This document shows, one piece after another, positions 47,401 to 59,800 of a stretch of 64,000 nucleotides of DNA. Under the pieces are notes generated by a model that saw only the letters and a program-made list of their open reading frames with translations, did no database searches and was not told the DNA's origin. Position 1 is the first letter of the stretch, and each line of letters opens with the position of its first letter. The stretch is from the NCBI RefSeq assembly GCF_029873635.1, contig NC_080428.1:65137101-65201100 (forward strand), read 5' to 3'. The stretch is from Malania oleifera (lineage: Eukaryota > Streptophyta > Magnoliopsida > Santalales > Ximeniaceae). The translations under genes were made by a program, and so were the position numbers.

Positions 47401-50400
47401 TGTTCATAATTTTTGGCACTGTTAAGCACAAATGTTGAAAAATCATTAAAAACTAAATTTGCAAAATCGTTAACACTGTAAGCATTTACACAAGGTTGCA
47501 GTAATTTACATTACAAGCCTTTTTCTTTTTAACCCATAGTTATATCTATAAGCATAGGGTAAAAAGTTGATCTTAGAAAAAGAAGTACTAGATGACATCT
47601 TATCTTATTTTTTTACAATTCTTTCATTCACAGCATAAGGAGGTCTAATGGAAATTACAAAATATTATTATACCACATATTTTACACTGATACAGAATCA
47701 TTGAAGATAAATTTGCAAAATTATTAATTGTAGACAAAGTTATAGTAATGTACAGAAAAAACCAAATAACCAGCCATTTTCATATCTATTCAGATTAGAT
47801 AACCAATCTGTAATATATCCTCAGGTTAAGGGAAAAAACAGAACTTAGAAAAATATATATATTTTACTTAGAGTTATATAAGTCACTTTACTTGTTAAAA
47901 TCCTCCATCCAAAGCTTATGAAGGGTCGTCTTGCGAAATATATGTATATCACTTTAATGCCAAAACATGGCTTCACCACCTCCAATGAGATAACTACACA
48001 TTTTATGTTGCATTATAAACCTCACTGTGGATAGAGCAAATGCTATAATTAAAAAGAACTAAAAATTTACTTTTGCATGTGAGTTGAAATCCTCCATTTA
48101 GAGCTCATGAAGGTTTTTTGAAACATATTTATATCACATATTTAATGCCAAAACATGGTTTCATCACCTGCAACGTCATACATAAATTATATCGCTTTGT
48201 ATTCCTCACTGGGGAAATGGGGATCAAGAAAATACTATAACTAAAAAGGATTAAAAAACTATTTTAGTGTGCAAACACACTAAGAAATATAAAAAAATTT
48301 TAAAATATTAATAATGAGAGTAGTTATGATTGATTTTAAGAAGTTATAATATTAAATATTCTGTCCCAGTCTTTTTTTTTTCCCTGAAAAACAGCAATTC
48401 GATAAAAAGAAATTAGAGAATGGAGGGTGGGAGACCTTTTCTTCCCTTACCATGACAACATATACATCTAATTTTGTTCATGCACATTTTCATATGCTGT
48501 GCCAACCGATCCAAATAAATAAGAACTTAGGATAGATTATAGCTTATAGGATCAGAGTGGGAGTGGTACTAAGGTGCACAATATTGTGAATTATGACATA
48601 CACACCAAACTTCATGAGGGAAAAAAAATTTATGATTTGAACACCCATATAACAACTAAAGAAGACCAAAGCCCAAGAAGGAAAAAAAATCAACTTGATC
48701 AAATACTTACAAAATTCAGTTATTTCATCTCCTTCATAGGATTTTGACTTTAAGGAAAACATGACAGCCATTGAGTTCTTCCCCTGTGCTGAAGGGGAGC
48801 TCAACGGTGGTTCATTCTTGTCATTAAAGCAGACCAAGGGAAGCAACTGAGACCGAGTCAATAGGCTTTCTTGAATTTTCTCTTTAGAATCTTGAATCTC
48901 GCTTAAGCCATTAAAGCTTTCATAAGGATCATCTAATACTTCTTTGCTCCTGATAGAAGTGTCATCCTCATTCGGTAAGCATGAAAGCTCATCACTTAAA
49001 TGTGAGAATCTACCCGATTCTCTGCAGTCATCTTTGCTCAAGAATTTATCAGCTTTGCCTCCATCTATTTTGAGGTAACTTCCATAAAATCCCTGATACT
49101 TACAACCAGATTCTACAAAGCATGACGCACTTCCAAACTGGAGCAATTTGGTGTTTGACATGTTTGCAAGCGTACTGCCTACCAATAGGAAGGACCCTGG
49201 CAATCAAAAAATAGAGAAACAGAAATTAGCATCTAAAAAAAAATTCTGCAAACACAAAATGAGTTGCAATGAGATAAAGTACACTACCTCCGTGCACTTC
49301 ATCTGAATCAGACTCCAAAACGCCGACAGAATCAAACCAGGTTTCCTCCAGGCATATTCCTGCAGATAAATGAACTTCTATCATAGAGAAATTATTCATA
49401 TAGACCCCAAGGAATAAGCAAACCCTCCATCAAAGGTCTAAACTACATATAAGTGACCGTGAAAGAACTCTTTGTATTGAAACAATGAGAATTTTCAGGA
49501 TGCAAATAGAGCAAGTTGGAGTTCAGACAGAACCAAAAAATTCTACTAGACATGAATCATGGCCACAGATGTAACGCCCCAGCCCTATATATGGCTCCGG
49601 AGTGCTACTACACCTGTATAATACACCTGTCTTTGATAAACATACATGTACAACCCGCCCTGAATAGGGACATACGGGTGTTTCATACTGATCTGTAATC
49701 TAATGCACAATGGAAAGCATAAACAATTATATGGAATCTATAAGACAAACCAGAGTTTCTAACTGTATCCTCACATACATACGATCGTGCTTAAAACATA
49801 ACCTGTTCTTACAATTCCCCAAAAGGACATTTTGAACTAAGTCTATTATATATACAAAACAATTACGTGATCTATACACAATACGACACTCCAAGTCCCT
49901 CTAGTAACTAGGACCGATGTCCTGCAGGACCTGAAACAAAGGTTGTATGTTGGGGTGAGACACTTCTCAATAAGGTGGAAGATATTAAATCAGTGTGTGA
50001 CAATACATATTCAAGCCAGTAGAAAGCAGTTACATATAAAACATATTCTCAATACTGTAATATAGGAGATATTTATATATTTCCTGCAATAGATAATTCA
50101 GCATCGTTGCAAACGAGAGTTCCTGAGGTTAGGGGAGGGTACAGGCTCATACACTGTACAAGCCCTACCCAACGTAGGCACTTGTCAGTCATTATGGTTA
50201 CTATAGTCCGACTGAATCCACCTGGTCCATTAATCCACTAGTGGCACACACCTACCAAGCCGACTATCTTGATACCCACACTGAAAATCAGATGTGTGGT
50301 TGCACTGTATCCAGAATATAGCAACAGAACCGCGTTTAAGCTTTTTAAGGTTTCATATAACGTTGAGCTTTTTAAGCCTCTCATAGCAAAATGGAACTTC

Positions 50401-53400
50401 AATTCCCATAGTTCATATACATATTTAACTAGATTCACATATTCCATTTCATATCATATGCCACACTCATTGGGACAAAAATCCGCTATATATAGTATAT
50501 AACTCGAAAAGTAACATTTAAACAGGAAACAAGGAGTTTCAAGCATCTTCTACATTAAGTTTAATGCAAATAAAGAAGTTTTGAAAAGTTTGGAAATCGT
50601 ACGCCAACACCCTCATTTTTACCAAAACCGTAAAATCGTTAAACCGGCATTTTTATCCGGTTAAACTTTGCAAATAAGCAGTCAATACGTACATATAAAC
50701 ATAAGCTAACTTTTTAGCGGTTTATTTTTCTAAAAAGTCTAATGTAAACAAATTCTCTTACCTATTTCCCCGAACATTGAAACACGAACTATACAGCTCT
50801 AAAACAACGAGCCGAGTTTCCAAAACCTAAAAACCAAAGGACAATACTTTAATACAATCCTATTTACTACATATCTACCGAACCAAAAACGAACTTAGAC
50901 TCTTACCTCGATTTCGGGATAAAACCTGAAAATTCCTCAAAATGAAGATCTAATCCGCTATAATCGTAGAGGTTTTCCCCCTGATCCACGTAGTAACGTC
51001 GGATCATTGATTCGAGTGACGAACAACGAAGGATTGAAGAGAGAGAAAGAGAGCTCACCGGTTCTAGAGAGAGAGAGAGAGCTTTCATGACTTCTTCACC
51101 CTTGAGCAATGAAAAATGATATTTATAGACCCCTTGACCCGGTCAAACTCGTCGACAAATTGTGCCCTCGTCAACGAGCCACAGAATGATTTTCGTTGAC
51201 GAACCTCTTCCCTCGTCGACGAACTCTAGTATGATTTTTTTCCTGTCGATCAGGATCTCTTCATCGCCAAGGCTTTGAATTTGGGCAACGAAGCGCAAAC
51301 GTAGAAGGGCCTTTGTTGACGAGAACCTTGGCTTTGTTGACGAAACCTGCTAAAATTACCTTTTTTTTTTTCCTTATTTTATGGGTTAGGGTCTCTACAA
51401 TCTCTTCTCTCCTTATAAAAATTTCGTCCTCGAAATTTGTTAACTGTTTCTAAGCATAACCTTATCTTATGACTCAGTTCTACAGAAGAGTCGGCAGCCA
51501 CCCACATAGCGGCTCCGACCCAAGTTTATTACATATCCTCACATATGGCGAAGGAATACCATGGTTACAATGTGATGCTTCGGGAGATTACAATACACAT
51601 ACAAAACTCTCCCGAAAACCATATCTAAAATAACCTGAACCACCTATTCTACTTGACCTATCTAACTCTAACTATCTCTAAATAACTAAGAGTACTTCTG
51701 GTGTATCTCTGACTCTAATTTCCATAAAACTTCCTCCACTGCGTGATTACGCCATAATACCTTCACTAACGATATCTCCTTAGTCCGTAATTTTTTCACC
51801 TTCTGATCTAATATCTGCACCGAAACCTCTTCGTATACTAAAGCATCACTGATCTCTAAAGGCTCGTAACTCAACACGTGCGAAGGATTGGGCACATATT
51901 TCCTTAGCACTAACACGTGAAACACGCCGTGAACTCTGGATAGTGCTGGGGGTAATGCCACTTGATAAGCAACCGGACCTATCCTTTCCAGGATCTCAAA
52001 TGATCCAATGTGCCGAGGGCTTAGTTTCCCTTTCTTCCCAAATCTTATCACCCCTTTCATCGGAGCAACCTTCAGGAATACCATATCTCCTGCCTCGAAC
52101 TCTAGCTCTCGTCGGCGAGTATTTGCATAACTCTTCTACCGACTTTGAACTACCTTGATTCTCTCTCTGATCAGCCCGACCTTTGCAAAGGCCTACTGAA
52201 TCAGTTCCGGTCCTAATATCTGCCGCTCGCCTACTTGATCCCAATACAACGGAGACTGACACTGACGACCATACAATGCCTCATATGGTGTCATCTCAAT
52301 GCTGGTCTGGTAGTTGTTATTATACACAAATTCCACAAGCGGTAGATACTGTATCCAACTGTCTCCAAAATCTAGTACATATGCTCGCAACATATCCTCT
52401 AATGTCTGAATAGTCCTCTCAGACTGTCCATCCGTCTGCGGGTGAAATGACGTATTGAATGTAAGCTGCAATCCCAAGGCATCCTATAGACTCTTTCAGA
52501 ATCGAGAAGTAAAATGTGGGTCTCGATCTGAAACGATAGAAACTGGGATACCATGAAGTCATACAATCTTCTGCACATATAGTTCTGCCAGCAGATTCAA
52601 AGAATAGCCGACTCTGATTGGAATGAAATGTGCAGTCTTTGTCAGCCGATCTACCACAACCCATATAGCATTCTGCCCATGCACTGCCGTAGGTAACTCC
52701 GATACAAAATCTATCGAGATATGCTCCCATTTCCACTTGGGAATGTCAAGTGGCCAAAGGGGTCCTGTTGGCCCCTGGTGCTCTGCCTTGACCTGCTGAC
52801 ATGTCAGACACTGCTCTACGAAACGGGCAATCTCTCTTTTTATATTCAACCATTAGAAAGATTCCCTCAGGTTTCGTTACATTTTCGTACTTCCTGGATG
52901 TACGGTGTAGAGCGAACGATGTGCCTCCTCTAGAATGACCCGTTTAATCTTGGCGTCATTCGGTACACAAACCCTACTGTGGAATCTCAATATCCCATCA
53001 TCAGAGATATTGAAATCCGAATTTAAACCACTATGTACCACTTCCACAACCTCTACCAACTCTTCGTCCTCCTTCTGAGCTGTTCTGATCCTCTCCTATA
53101 AGGTCGGTTATACCACTAAACTAGCAAGAAGAGCCTAGTGATTTCCTTCCACAACCTCTAAGCCCAACCTTTCCAGGTCCATACAGATCTGATGCTGAAC
53201 TCCCACTGTTGAGACTGACGCATCAACGGACTTCCGGCTCAGAGCATCAACTACCACATTTGCTTTTCCTAGATGATAGCTAATGGTACAGTCGTAATCC
53301 TTTATCAACTCAAGTCATCTATGCTGCCTCATATTCAACTCTTTCTAGGTGAAAATGTACTTAAGACTTTTATGGTTGGTAAAAATCTCGCACCTTTCAC

Positions 53401-56400
53401 CGTATAGGTAGTGCCTTCAGATTTTCAATGCAAACACTATCGCTGATAATTCCATATCATATGTCGGGTAGTTCTTCTCGTACTCTTTGAGTTGACGAGA
53501 AGCATAAGCAATCACCCTTCCCTGTTGCATTAGAACACACCTGAGACCTTTCTTAGAGGCGTCACTAAAGATAACAAATCCACCATCCCCAGATGGAATG
53601 GTTAGAACTAGAGCAAAAACCAACCGCTGTTTTAGCTCCTGGAAACTCACCTCGCACTCATCCGTCCAATCATACTTCACGTTCTTTCTCGTGAGTTGTG
53701 TCAAAGGACCTGCTAAACTGGAGAACCCTTCTACGAACCGTCGGTAGTATCCTACAAGAACCAGAAAACTTCTGACCTCCTGAACATTCTTCTATCTCGC
53801 CCAGTCCACTACCGCTTCTATTTTACTTGGATCCACTGATACTCCTTCTTTGGACACCACATGCCCTAGAAATGCAATCTGTTCCGATCAGAACTTGCAT
53901 TTCTTCAGTTTAGCATATAACCTCTTCTCCCTTAGCATTTGTAGTACCAGTCTCAAATGAACTTCATGTTCTGCAGCATTCCTGGAATACACTACAATGT
54001 CATCTATAAATACCCCGACGAACTGGTCTAAGTATTCTTGAAAGACCCGGTTCATCAGATCCATAAATGTCGCAGGTGCATTTGTCAGACCGAATGGCAT
54101 AACCATGAATTTGTAATGACCATACCGGGTTCGGAAAGCTGTCTTCGGAACGTCCTCCGCTTTCACCTTCAGTTGGTGATACACAGATTGTAGATCGATC
54201 TTAAACAAGATCTGCATGCCCTGTAGCTGGTCAAACAGATCATCGATCTTGGGTAGCAAGTATTTATTCTTCATCGTCACCTTGTTAAGGTCTCTGTAGT
54301 CGATGCACATCCTCATCGACTCGTTCTTCTTCTTTACAAACATCACCGGTGCTCCCCAGGGTGAAACACTCGGTCGAATGTACCCCTTACCTAGTAGCTC
54401 CTGAAGTTGCTCCTTCAACTCTCTCAATTCTGCTAGAGCCATACGATATAGAGTTTTCGATATTGGGGCCGTACCTGGAACCAACTCTATAACAAACTCC
54501 ACCTCACGATCTAAAGGTAATCCTGGCAAGTCCTCTGGAAACACGTCTAGAAACTCGCACACTACAGGAATCCCCTCCAGTTTACGTTCTTCTTCCGGCG
54601 TGTCTTTCACAAACACCAGGTACCCTGGGCATCCCTCGAGGAGTAATCTCCTAACTTGCATAACTAAAAGAATCCGTGGTGTTGAACGCACACACGACCC
54701 TAAGAACTTGAATTCCTACTCCCCTGGAGGTCTAAATACCACCTCTCTCCTGTGGCAATCGATACTGGCATAACTGATAAATAACCAATCCATCCCTAGG
54801 ATAATATCAAAGACATACATGTCAAATACAATAAGATTGACTGGTAGTACCCTCTCCTGAATTTCTACTGAAAAGTCATGGATTACTTTACTACACATGA
54901 CTACAGACCTAGATGGCATAGCCACTACCAGTTCATAATCTAACTGTTGAACCTCTAACCCACACAGTTTAACAAATCCCCGGGAGATAAAGGAATGCGT
55001 TGCCCCTGAATCAAATAATATAATAGCTTTATGAGAAAGCATGTAAATGATACCTGTGACTACATCACCAGCGTTCTCTGCGTCGCCTGGAGTCAGGGAA
55101 TACACCCTTGCCTGGGTTGTACCCCCTTGTTGAGCACCACGTTGCGCCTGTGTACCTCCTCTGTATGGCTGTGGTAAGGCTCCATCATTCCTCAGCATGC
55201 GACAATCTCTTATCTGATGTCCCTGCTTACCACACCGAAAGCAAGCCCCTACACCCCGCCTACACTCTCCGGAGTGCCTAATACCACGCGTAGGACAAAC
55301 ATGAGTGGATGAGGTACTCTGAGATGTACCACCGTTGCCCTTCTTCTAGGTGCCCTACCTCGCGCCAGAGTAAGAACTAGGAGACTCTGGCCTTTTCTTC
55401 GGAACCTGGACCTCTGTGTCCTCCTGTAGGCTCTCCTCTACTACAGTGGCTTTGTCTACCAGAGTAGCAAAGTCCTGCAACTGCAAGATTGTTGTTTGCC
55501 TCTGAATTTCCTTCTTCAGGCCCCTCTGAAACTTCTAGGCCTTCATTGCCTCATTCGGTATCATGAATGAAGCAAATCGGGATAGCTCCTGGAATCTGGC
55601 AGCGTACTGCTGAACTGTTAGCTGCCCCTGTGTCAAACTCATAAATTCCTCCATCTTCGCATTTCTGATCATGGCCGAAAAGTACTAATCAAAGAATAAC
55701 TCTCTGAAACAGGCCCACTTCATCACTACTGGTATCGGTTGATGCTCCTCCATTTTCTTTACCAACACCCACCATCTCTCTGCCTCCCCTTACAACTTGA
55801 ACGTTGCAAAGGTTACTTTCTGCTTCTTTATGTAGTTCAGAACATCCAGGATCTTCTCTATCTCCTGGATCCAATTCTCAACTCGAATCGAATATGCACT
55901 TCCTATGAAAATAGAAGGTTTCAGTCTAGTGAATTGGTCGATAGAACAGCCCAACTCAGCCATAGGGCGGTCCTGCGCCTTATTCGTTCGCACCACCTCA
56001 ATCGTAAGCTGTCCGTAGTACACTTGTGGAGTCGCTGCCAACCTCATGGCCTGCTCTCTCACTACTATTGCCTCCTACGTTGGCAGTATTATCCCTGGAC
56101 TCCATCCTGAAGATGCAATTTAAGAAAATCGATTAGAAGCTTAATACCCTAAGTATCAGCTAATACTAAAATACTAGGGACTCAGTTCCCTAAATCCACA
56201 TTCCTACTACTGACGTACTCAGATAACTCAACATTCTCATTCTAACTCAAGTTCCGCCCTTCCACTCGGAAAGAAAACCGTCGATGGATTGCCATAATTT
56301 TCTGAACCTTTCGATTGATCCAAAAAAATATAGAAGTCTGTCAATGGATTTCTGTCTCTAGCTGTACAAAGCTAAACTCAAGATCTTATTCCCATCCTAA

Positions 56401-59400
56401 ACTCTGGTATAGTCTAATCTATAGAACCTAACAACCTAAGCTCTGAATATTTCCCTAATTAGGCAGTGTGAACCATATCACACTTCTGGTTGGCTACGGC
56501 TCTGATACCAACTGTAACGCCCTAGCCTTATATACGGCCCCGGAGTGCTACTACACCTGTATAATACACTTGTCTTTGATAAACATACATGTACAACCCG
56601 CCCTGAATAGGGACATACGGGTGTTTCATACTAATCTGTAATCTAATGCACACCAAAAAACATAAACATTCATATGGAATCTATAAGACAAACCAGAGTT
56701 TCTAACTGTATCCTCACATACATATGATCGTGCTTAAAACATAACCTGTTCTTACAATTCCCCAAAAAGACATTCTGAACTAAGTCTATTACATATACAA
56801 AACACTTACGTGATCTATACACAATACGAGACTCCAAGTCCCTCTAGCAACTAGGACCGACATCCTGCAGGACCTGAAACAAAAGTTGTATGCTGGGGTG
56901 AGACACTTCCCAGTAAGGTGAAAGATATTACATTAGTGTGTGACAATACATATTCAAGCCAGTAGAAAGCAGTTACATATAAAACATATTCTCAATACTG
57001 TAACATAGGAGATATTTATATATTTCCTGCAATAGATAATTCAGCATCGTTGCAAGGCGAGAGTTCCCGAGGTTAGGGGAGGATACAGGCTCATACACTG
57101 TACAATCCCTCCGCCTAGTACTCAAACCTATGACTTTACCCATTTTAGTTTTTAAATCATGTACACCGCCCAGCTTAGAAACTTCATAACAAATGCCAAC
57201 ACTACCCCTTGGGGTAGGTTATGCGATCATAAATTCCTGAACAAGTCTTACCCTACGCAGGAACTTGTCAGTCATTATGGTTACTATAGTCCGACTGAAT
57301 CCACCTGGTTCATTAATCCACCAGTGGCACACACCTACCCAGCCGACTATCTTGATACCCACACTGAAAATCAGATGTGTGGTTGCATTGTATCCAGAAT
57401 ATAGCAACGGAACCGCGCTTAAGCTTTTTAAGGCTTCATATAACATTGAGCTTTTTAAGGCTCTCATAGTAACAAGCTGCGGTCCCAATATCATATATAT
57501 AATTTACAATAAAACAATTAACTTGTTTCCAATTACAAATCACCTGTACAGTTCTAGTATTTTCACAAACTCATTCATTCATACTGTGGTATAAATCGGC
57601 ACACACACTTTCGTTTTAACCTTTTTCACATATAAAGTTCGGTATATAACCGACACCTGTTTTTCACATTTTCAGATAGCAAAATGGAACTTCAATTCCC
57701 ATAGTTCATATACGTATTTAACTAGATTCATATTTCATATCATATGCCACACTCATTTGGACAAAAATCCGCTATATATAGCATATAACTCGAAAAGTAA
57801 CATTTAAAAGGGAAACAAGGGGTTTCAAGCATCTCCTACGTTAAGTTTATTGCAAATAAAGAAGTTTTGAAAAGTTTGGAGATCGTACGCCAACACACTC
57901 ATTTTTACCAAAACCGTAAAATCGTAAAACCGGCATTTTTACCTGGTAAAACTTTACAAATAAGTAGTCAATACGTGCATATAAACATAAGCTAACTTTT
58001 TAGTAGTTTAGTTTCCTAAAAATTCTGATGTAAACAAATCCCCTTACCTATTTCGCCGAACACTGAAACACAAACTATACGGCTTCAAAACAACGAGCCG
58101 AGTTCCCAAAACCTAAAAACAAAATGATGATACTTTAATACAATCCTATTTACTACAAATCTACTGAACCAAAAACGAACTTAGACTCTTACCTCAATTT
58201 CGGGATAAAACCTGGAAATTCCTCAAAACGAAGATCCAATCCGCTATAATCGTAGAGGTTTTCCCCCTGATCGACATAGTAACGTCGGATCATTGATTCG
58301 GGTGATGAACAGCAAAGGATCGAAGAGAGAGAGAGGGAGCTCGGTGGTTCTAAAGAGAGAGAGAGAGAGCTTCTGTGATTTCTTCACCCCTAAGCAATGA
58401 AAAATGATATTTATAGACCCCTTGACCCGGTCAAATTCATCGACGAATTGTGCCCTCGTCAACGAGCCACAGAAGGATCTTCGTTGACGAACCTCTTCCC
58501 TCATCGACGAACCCTAGTATGATATTTTTCTTGTCGGTCGGGATCTCTTCGTCACCAAGGCTTTGAATTTTGACGACAAAGCGCAGAAGGGCCTTCATCA
58601 ACGAGAACCTTGGCTTCACTGACGAAGCCTGCTAAAACTACCTTTTTACCTTTTTTTTATTTATTTATTTCCCTATTTTATGGGTTCGGGTCTCTACAAA
58701 AGATCACTCTCAACATACAATATTCAAATACTTGGAGGTACTCAGATTTTTATAAATCAACACAAAATCTAATTCTGAGCAATTAATGAAGAATTCTGAA
58801 TTTCATGCAAATGAAGACCTGCTTTTCTTCTTTGATTTCAACTATGCTACAGACTTATATGAGGTTCATCATTTCTATGGTCAAGACTTAGATAATGCCT
58901 CTTATTCTTATATATATGATAGATATGGATAAGATATATGCAATTTAAAATGTAACAAATGTGAAAATCTACTTAAACTGATTCAGTGACTGATGGTGAC
59001 AGCCATATACAAGCATATTAATATTGCATATGATGAGCTGTCTCTAGTACTTATAGTCCAACCTTGGAGAGCTTCGGGACAAAAAGACCCGCCTAAAAAT
59101 TGACAAATGGTAACAATCTCTTCCATTTCTATTCTTATTCAGTACTGCTAGCCCTTTCTAAGGATCCCATATAAGGTGATTTACGAGTCAAGATTACCCG
59201 ATCAATAATCATGTTTTCTTGATTTCCTCATGGGAAAGACAAAATACACTAACCTCCCTTGAGGTTTGGAAAAAAGATACTAACTCACCCAAGATTTCAA
59301 AATTTTGAGGGACCTCCCTTAAGATTTCAAGAATTCTAGAAACCTCCCTTAATGTTTGCTAAAAAGACACAAACCCCCTATCGCATTTTGCAAAAAGACA

Positions 59401-59800
59401 AGTGCTTTAAAGGGTGTAAGTGTTACCAAAAAAATCAAAGGTCAAGGGAGGTTTGTGGCATTTTTGAAACCTTACGGGAAGCTCATGAGATTTTTGAAAC
59501 CTCATGGAAAGTCTCTGTCTTTTTGTCAAACTTCAAGGGAGGTTGGTGTCTTTTGCCCTTTAATTTATTGAAGAGAAAATACCATTTGCATCAATTTGAC
59601 TGTGGTTACATTGCAGCTGGATGAGATGAAAGGTCAAATTTGAAACCTGTGATCTTCTGCAGGTGGTTGTAGCGCCCTTCTCAAAGTCAACATCAACAAA
59701 TTCACAAATTGAAAATCTCTCACACAATTCCCAGCATCACTAACCTGTTTCATAGGTTCATCAGCGATGGAAGTGGAAATTTTTCTTTGGCATTTTCTGG
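44414..59800 (-). CDS. CW14: DUF1336 (EDR2_C) domain protein, CW14-like; apparent frameshift
   Basis: Related to the plant CW14/EDR2 C-terminal family; biochemical role unknown. Minus-strand exons: 59800-59583, 49359-49288, 49196-48711, 47383-47248, 47093-46931, 46585-46460, 46114-45920, 45441-45319, 44521-44414 (stop TGA). All phases fit apart from the first. The DUF1336 domain spans the last six exons: '[19 protein letters not shown]', '[20 protein letters not shown]', '[14 protein letters not shown]', '[18 protein letters not shown]', '[15 protein letters not shown]', '[20 protein letters not shown]', ending '[10 protein letters not shown]'. The intron 47247-47094 has a GC donor, and the first intron (59582-49360) is 10.2 kb and holds a gypsy element. 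The first listed exon reads '[21 protein letters not shown]' then shifts by one base (A-run 59712-59715) to '[18 protein letters not shown]'. The upstream MGGC-type start exon was not found. It may be a real gene with an assembly error or a damaged allele. Confidence 0.88.
45090..45215. repeat. Palindromic MITE-like repeat in a CW14 intron
   Basis: Lies between the last two exons. 'ggatttcaaaccttagattt' and the complement of 'aaatccaaatccaaaacctc' pair imperfectly. A similar sequence is at 61700-61830. Confidence 0.5.
47384..48710 (-). other. CW14 intron (1327 bp)
   Basis: AT-rich intron between exons 49196-48711 and 47383-47248; donor T/GTAAGT, acceptor TTAGCAG. It contains two weakly similar blocks (47900-47990 and 48090-48180, both with 'atgccaaaacatggtttcat'-like text), a diverged internal duplication. 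No gene. Confidence 0.75.
49570..51399 (-). repeat. 3' LTR of the intronic gypsy element
   Basis: Plus strand TGTAACGCCCC to TCTCTACA, 1830 bp. Compared with the 5' copy it lacks two blocks of 139 and 210 bp, each bounded by 4-base direct repeats in the longer copy. Donor-like ATAG/GTAAGAG at 50761, acceptor-like TTTGTTTCAG/GTCC at 49931 (minus). A polypurine tract (complement of 51401-51414) adjoins it. Confidence 0.93.
51121..51352 (-). promoter_or_regulatory. LTR promoter: TCGTCGACGA array plus TATA box
   Basis: About eight palindrome copies (one perfect near 51215) upstream, in minus sense, of CTATAAAT (TATA at 51127-51121), then a GA-rich leader at 51080-51010. Confidence 0.6.
51686..53300 (-). 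pseudogene. Integrase and chromodomain-like tail of the intronic gypsy
   Basis: 53059-52877 gives the region before the zinc finger, 52849-52559 the HHCC C-terminus and DDE core start ('[20 protein letters not shown]', '[13 protein letters not shown]', '[13 protein letters not shown]'), and 52477-52193 '[20 protein letters not shown]'. 52084-51686 gives '[20 protein letters not shown]' and the '[13 protein letters not shown]' tail. A few frameshifts and stops separate these pieces. Confidence 0.88.
53301..54691 (-). pseudogene. Reverse transcriptase and RNase H of the intronic gypsy
   Basis: The 267-codon open stretch 54691-53888 reads '[17 protein letters not shown]', '[20 protein letters not shown]', '[20 protein letters not shown]' and '[12 protein letters not shown]' (catalytic DD near 54003), then stops at TGA where a tryptophan is usual. 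RNase H follows at 53704-53417 ('[20 protein letters not shown]', '[20 protein letters not shown]'). Confidence 0.92.
54716..55198 (-). pseudogene. Protease of the intronic gypsy
   Basis: 160-codon open stretch with the aspartic protease site '[20 protein letters not shown]' and '[20 protein letters not shown]'. A TAG after 'PPGE' separates it from RT, at a glutamine position in relatives. Confidence 0.9.
55199..56105 (-). pseudogene. gag of the intronic gypsy
   Basis: A likely start ATG is at 56105 ('[12 protein letters not shown]'), followed by a frame change before 56062. 56062-55790 carries '[16 protein letters not shown]' and '[12 protein letters not shown]'. A CCHC knuckle '[14 protein letters not shown]' lies near 55250-55205. 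Broken by several frame changes. Confidence 0.85.
56496..56512 (-). other. Primer-binding site of the intronic gypsy
   Basis: Minus strand reads TTGGTATCAGAGCC directly after the 5' LTR, a match to the plant initiator tRNA-Met 3' end. Confidence 0.88.
56513..58698 (-). repeat. 5' LTR of the intronic gypsy element
   Basis: Plus strand TGTAACGCCC to TCTCTACA, 2186 bp. It is the longer, probably ancestral form. Donor-like ATAG/GTAAGGGG at 58047, acceptor-like TTTTGTTTCAG/GTCC at 56874 (minus), hairpin block at 56896-56920. Confidence 0.93.
58409..58624 (-). promoter_or_regulatory. LTR promoter: TCGTCGACGA-like array plus TATA box
   Basis: About eight diverged copies ('catcgacgaatt', 'cgtcaacgagcc', 'cgttgacgaacc') upstream, in minus sense, of CTATAAATATC (58415-58409), then the GA-rich leader. 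No perfect copy remains. Confidence 0.55.
59232..59558. mobile_element. MITE with long inverted repeats (Mutator-like in style)
   Basis: 'ggaaagacaaaatacactaa' and following bases at the left pair with the complement of the right end ('ggaggttggtgtcttttgcc') over about 45 bp; both arms contain 'aacctcccttga'. The interior repeats 'cctccctt...tttcaa' units. No target duplication is clear. Its right edge is about 25 bp from the splice donor at 59582. Confidence 0.7.

Larger units (their letters stand above)
49570..58698 (-). mobile_element. Ty3/gypsy retrotransposon (Tekay/Del-like) inside the CW14 intron
   Basis: A complete element in the same orientation as the host gene. The 5' LTR is 58698-56513 and the 3' LTR 51399-49570, with a primer site and polypurine tract in place. 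The flanks ACAGA (49565-49569) and AAAGA (58699-58703) are a 5-bp duplication with one change. Gag, protease, RT, RNase H, integrase and the QILDQKV...KVLWRNH tail are all recognisable with a moderate number of stops. It is better preserved than the plus-strand element at 6146-18736. Confidence 0.93.

Noticed and set aside
6225-58624. CRISPR array for the spaced TCGTCGACGA copies
   Set aside because: Eukaryotic LTR context, 10-bp palindromic and degenerate units, irregular spacing.
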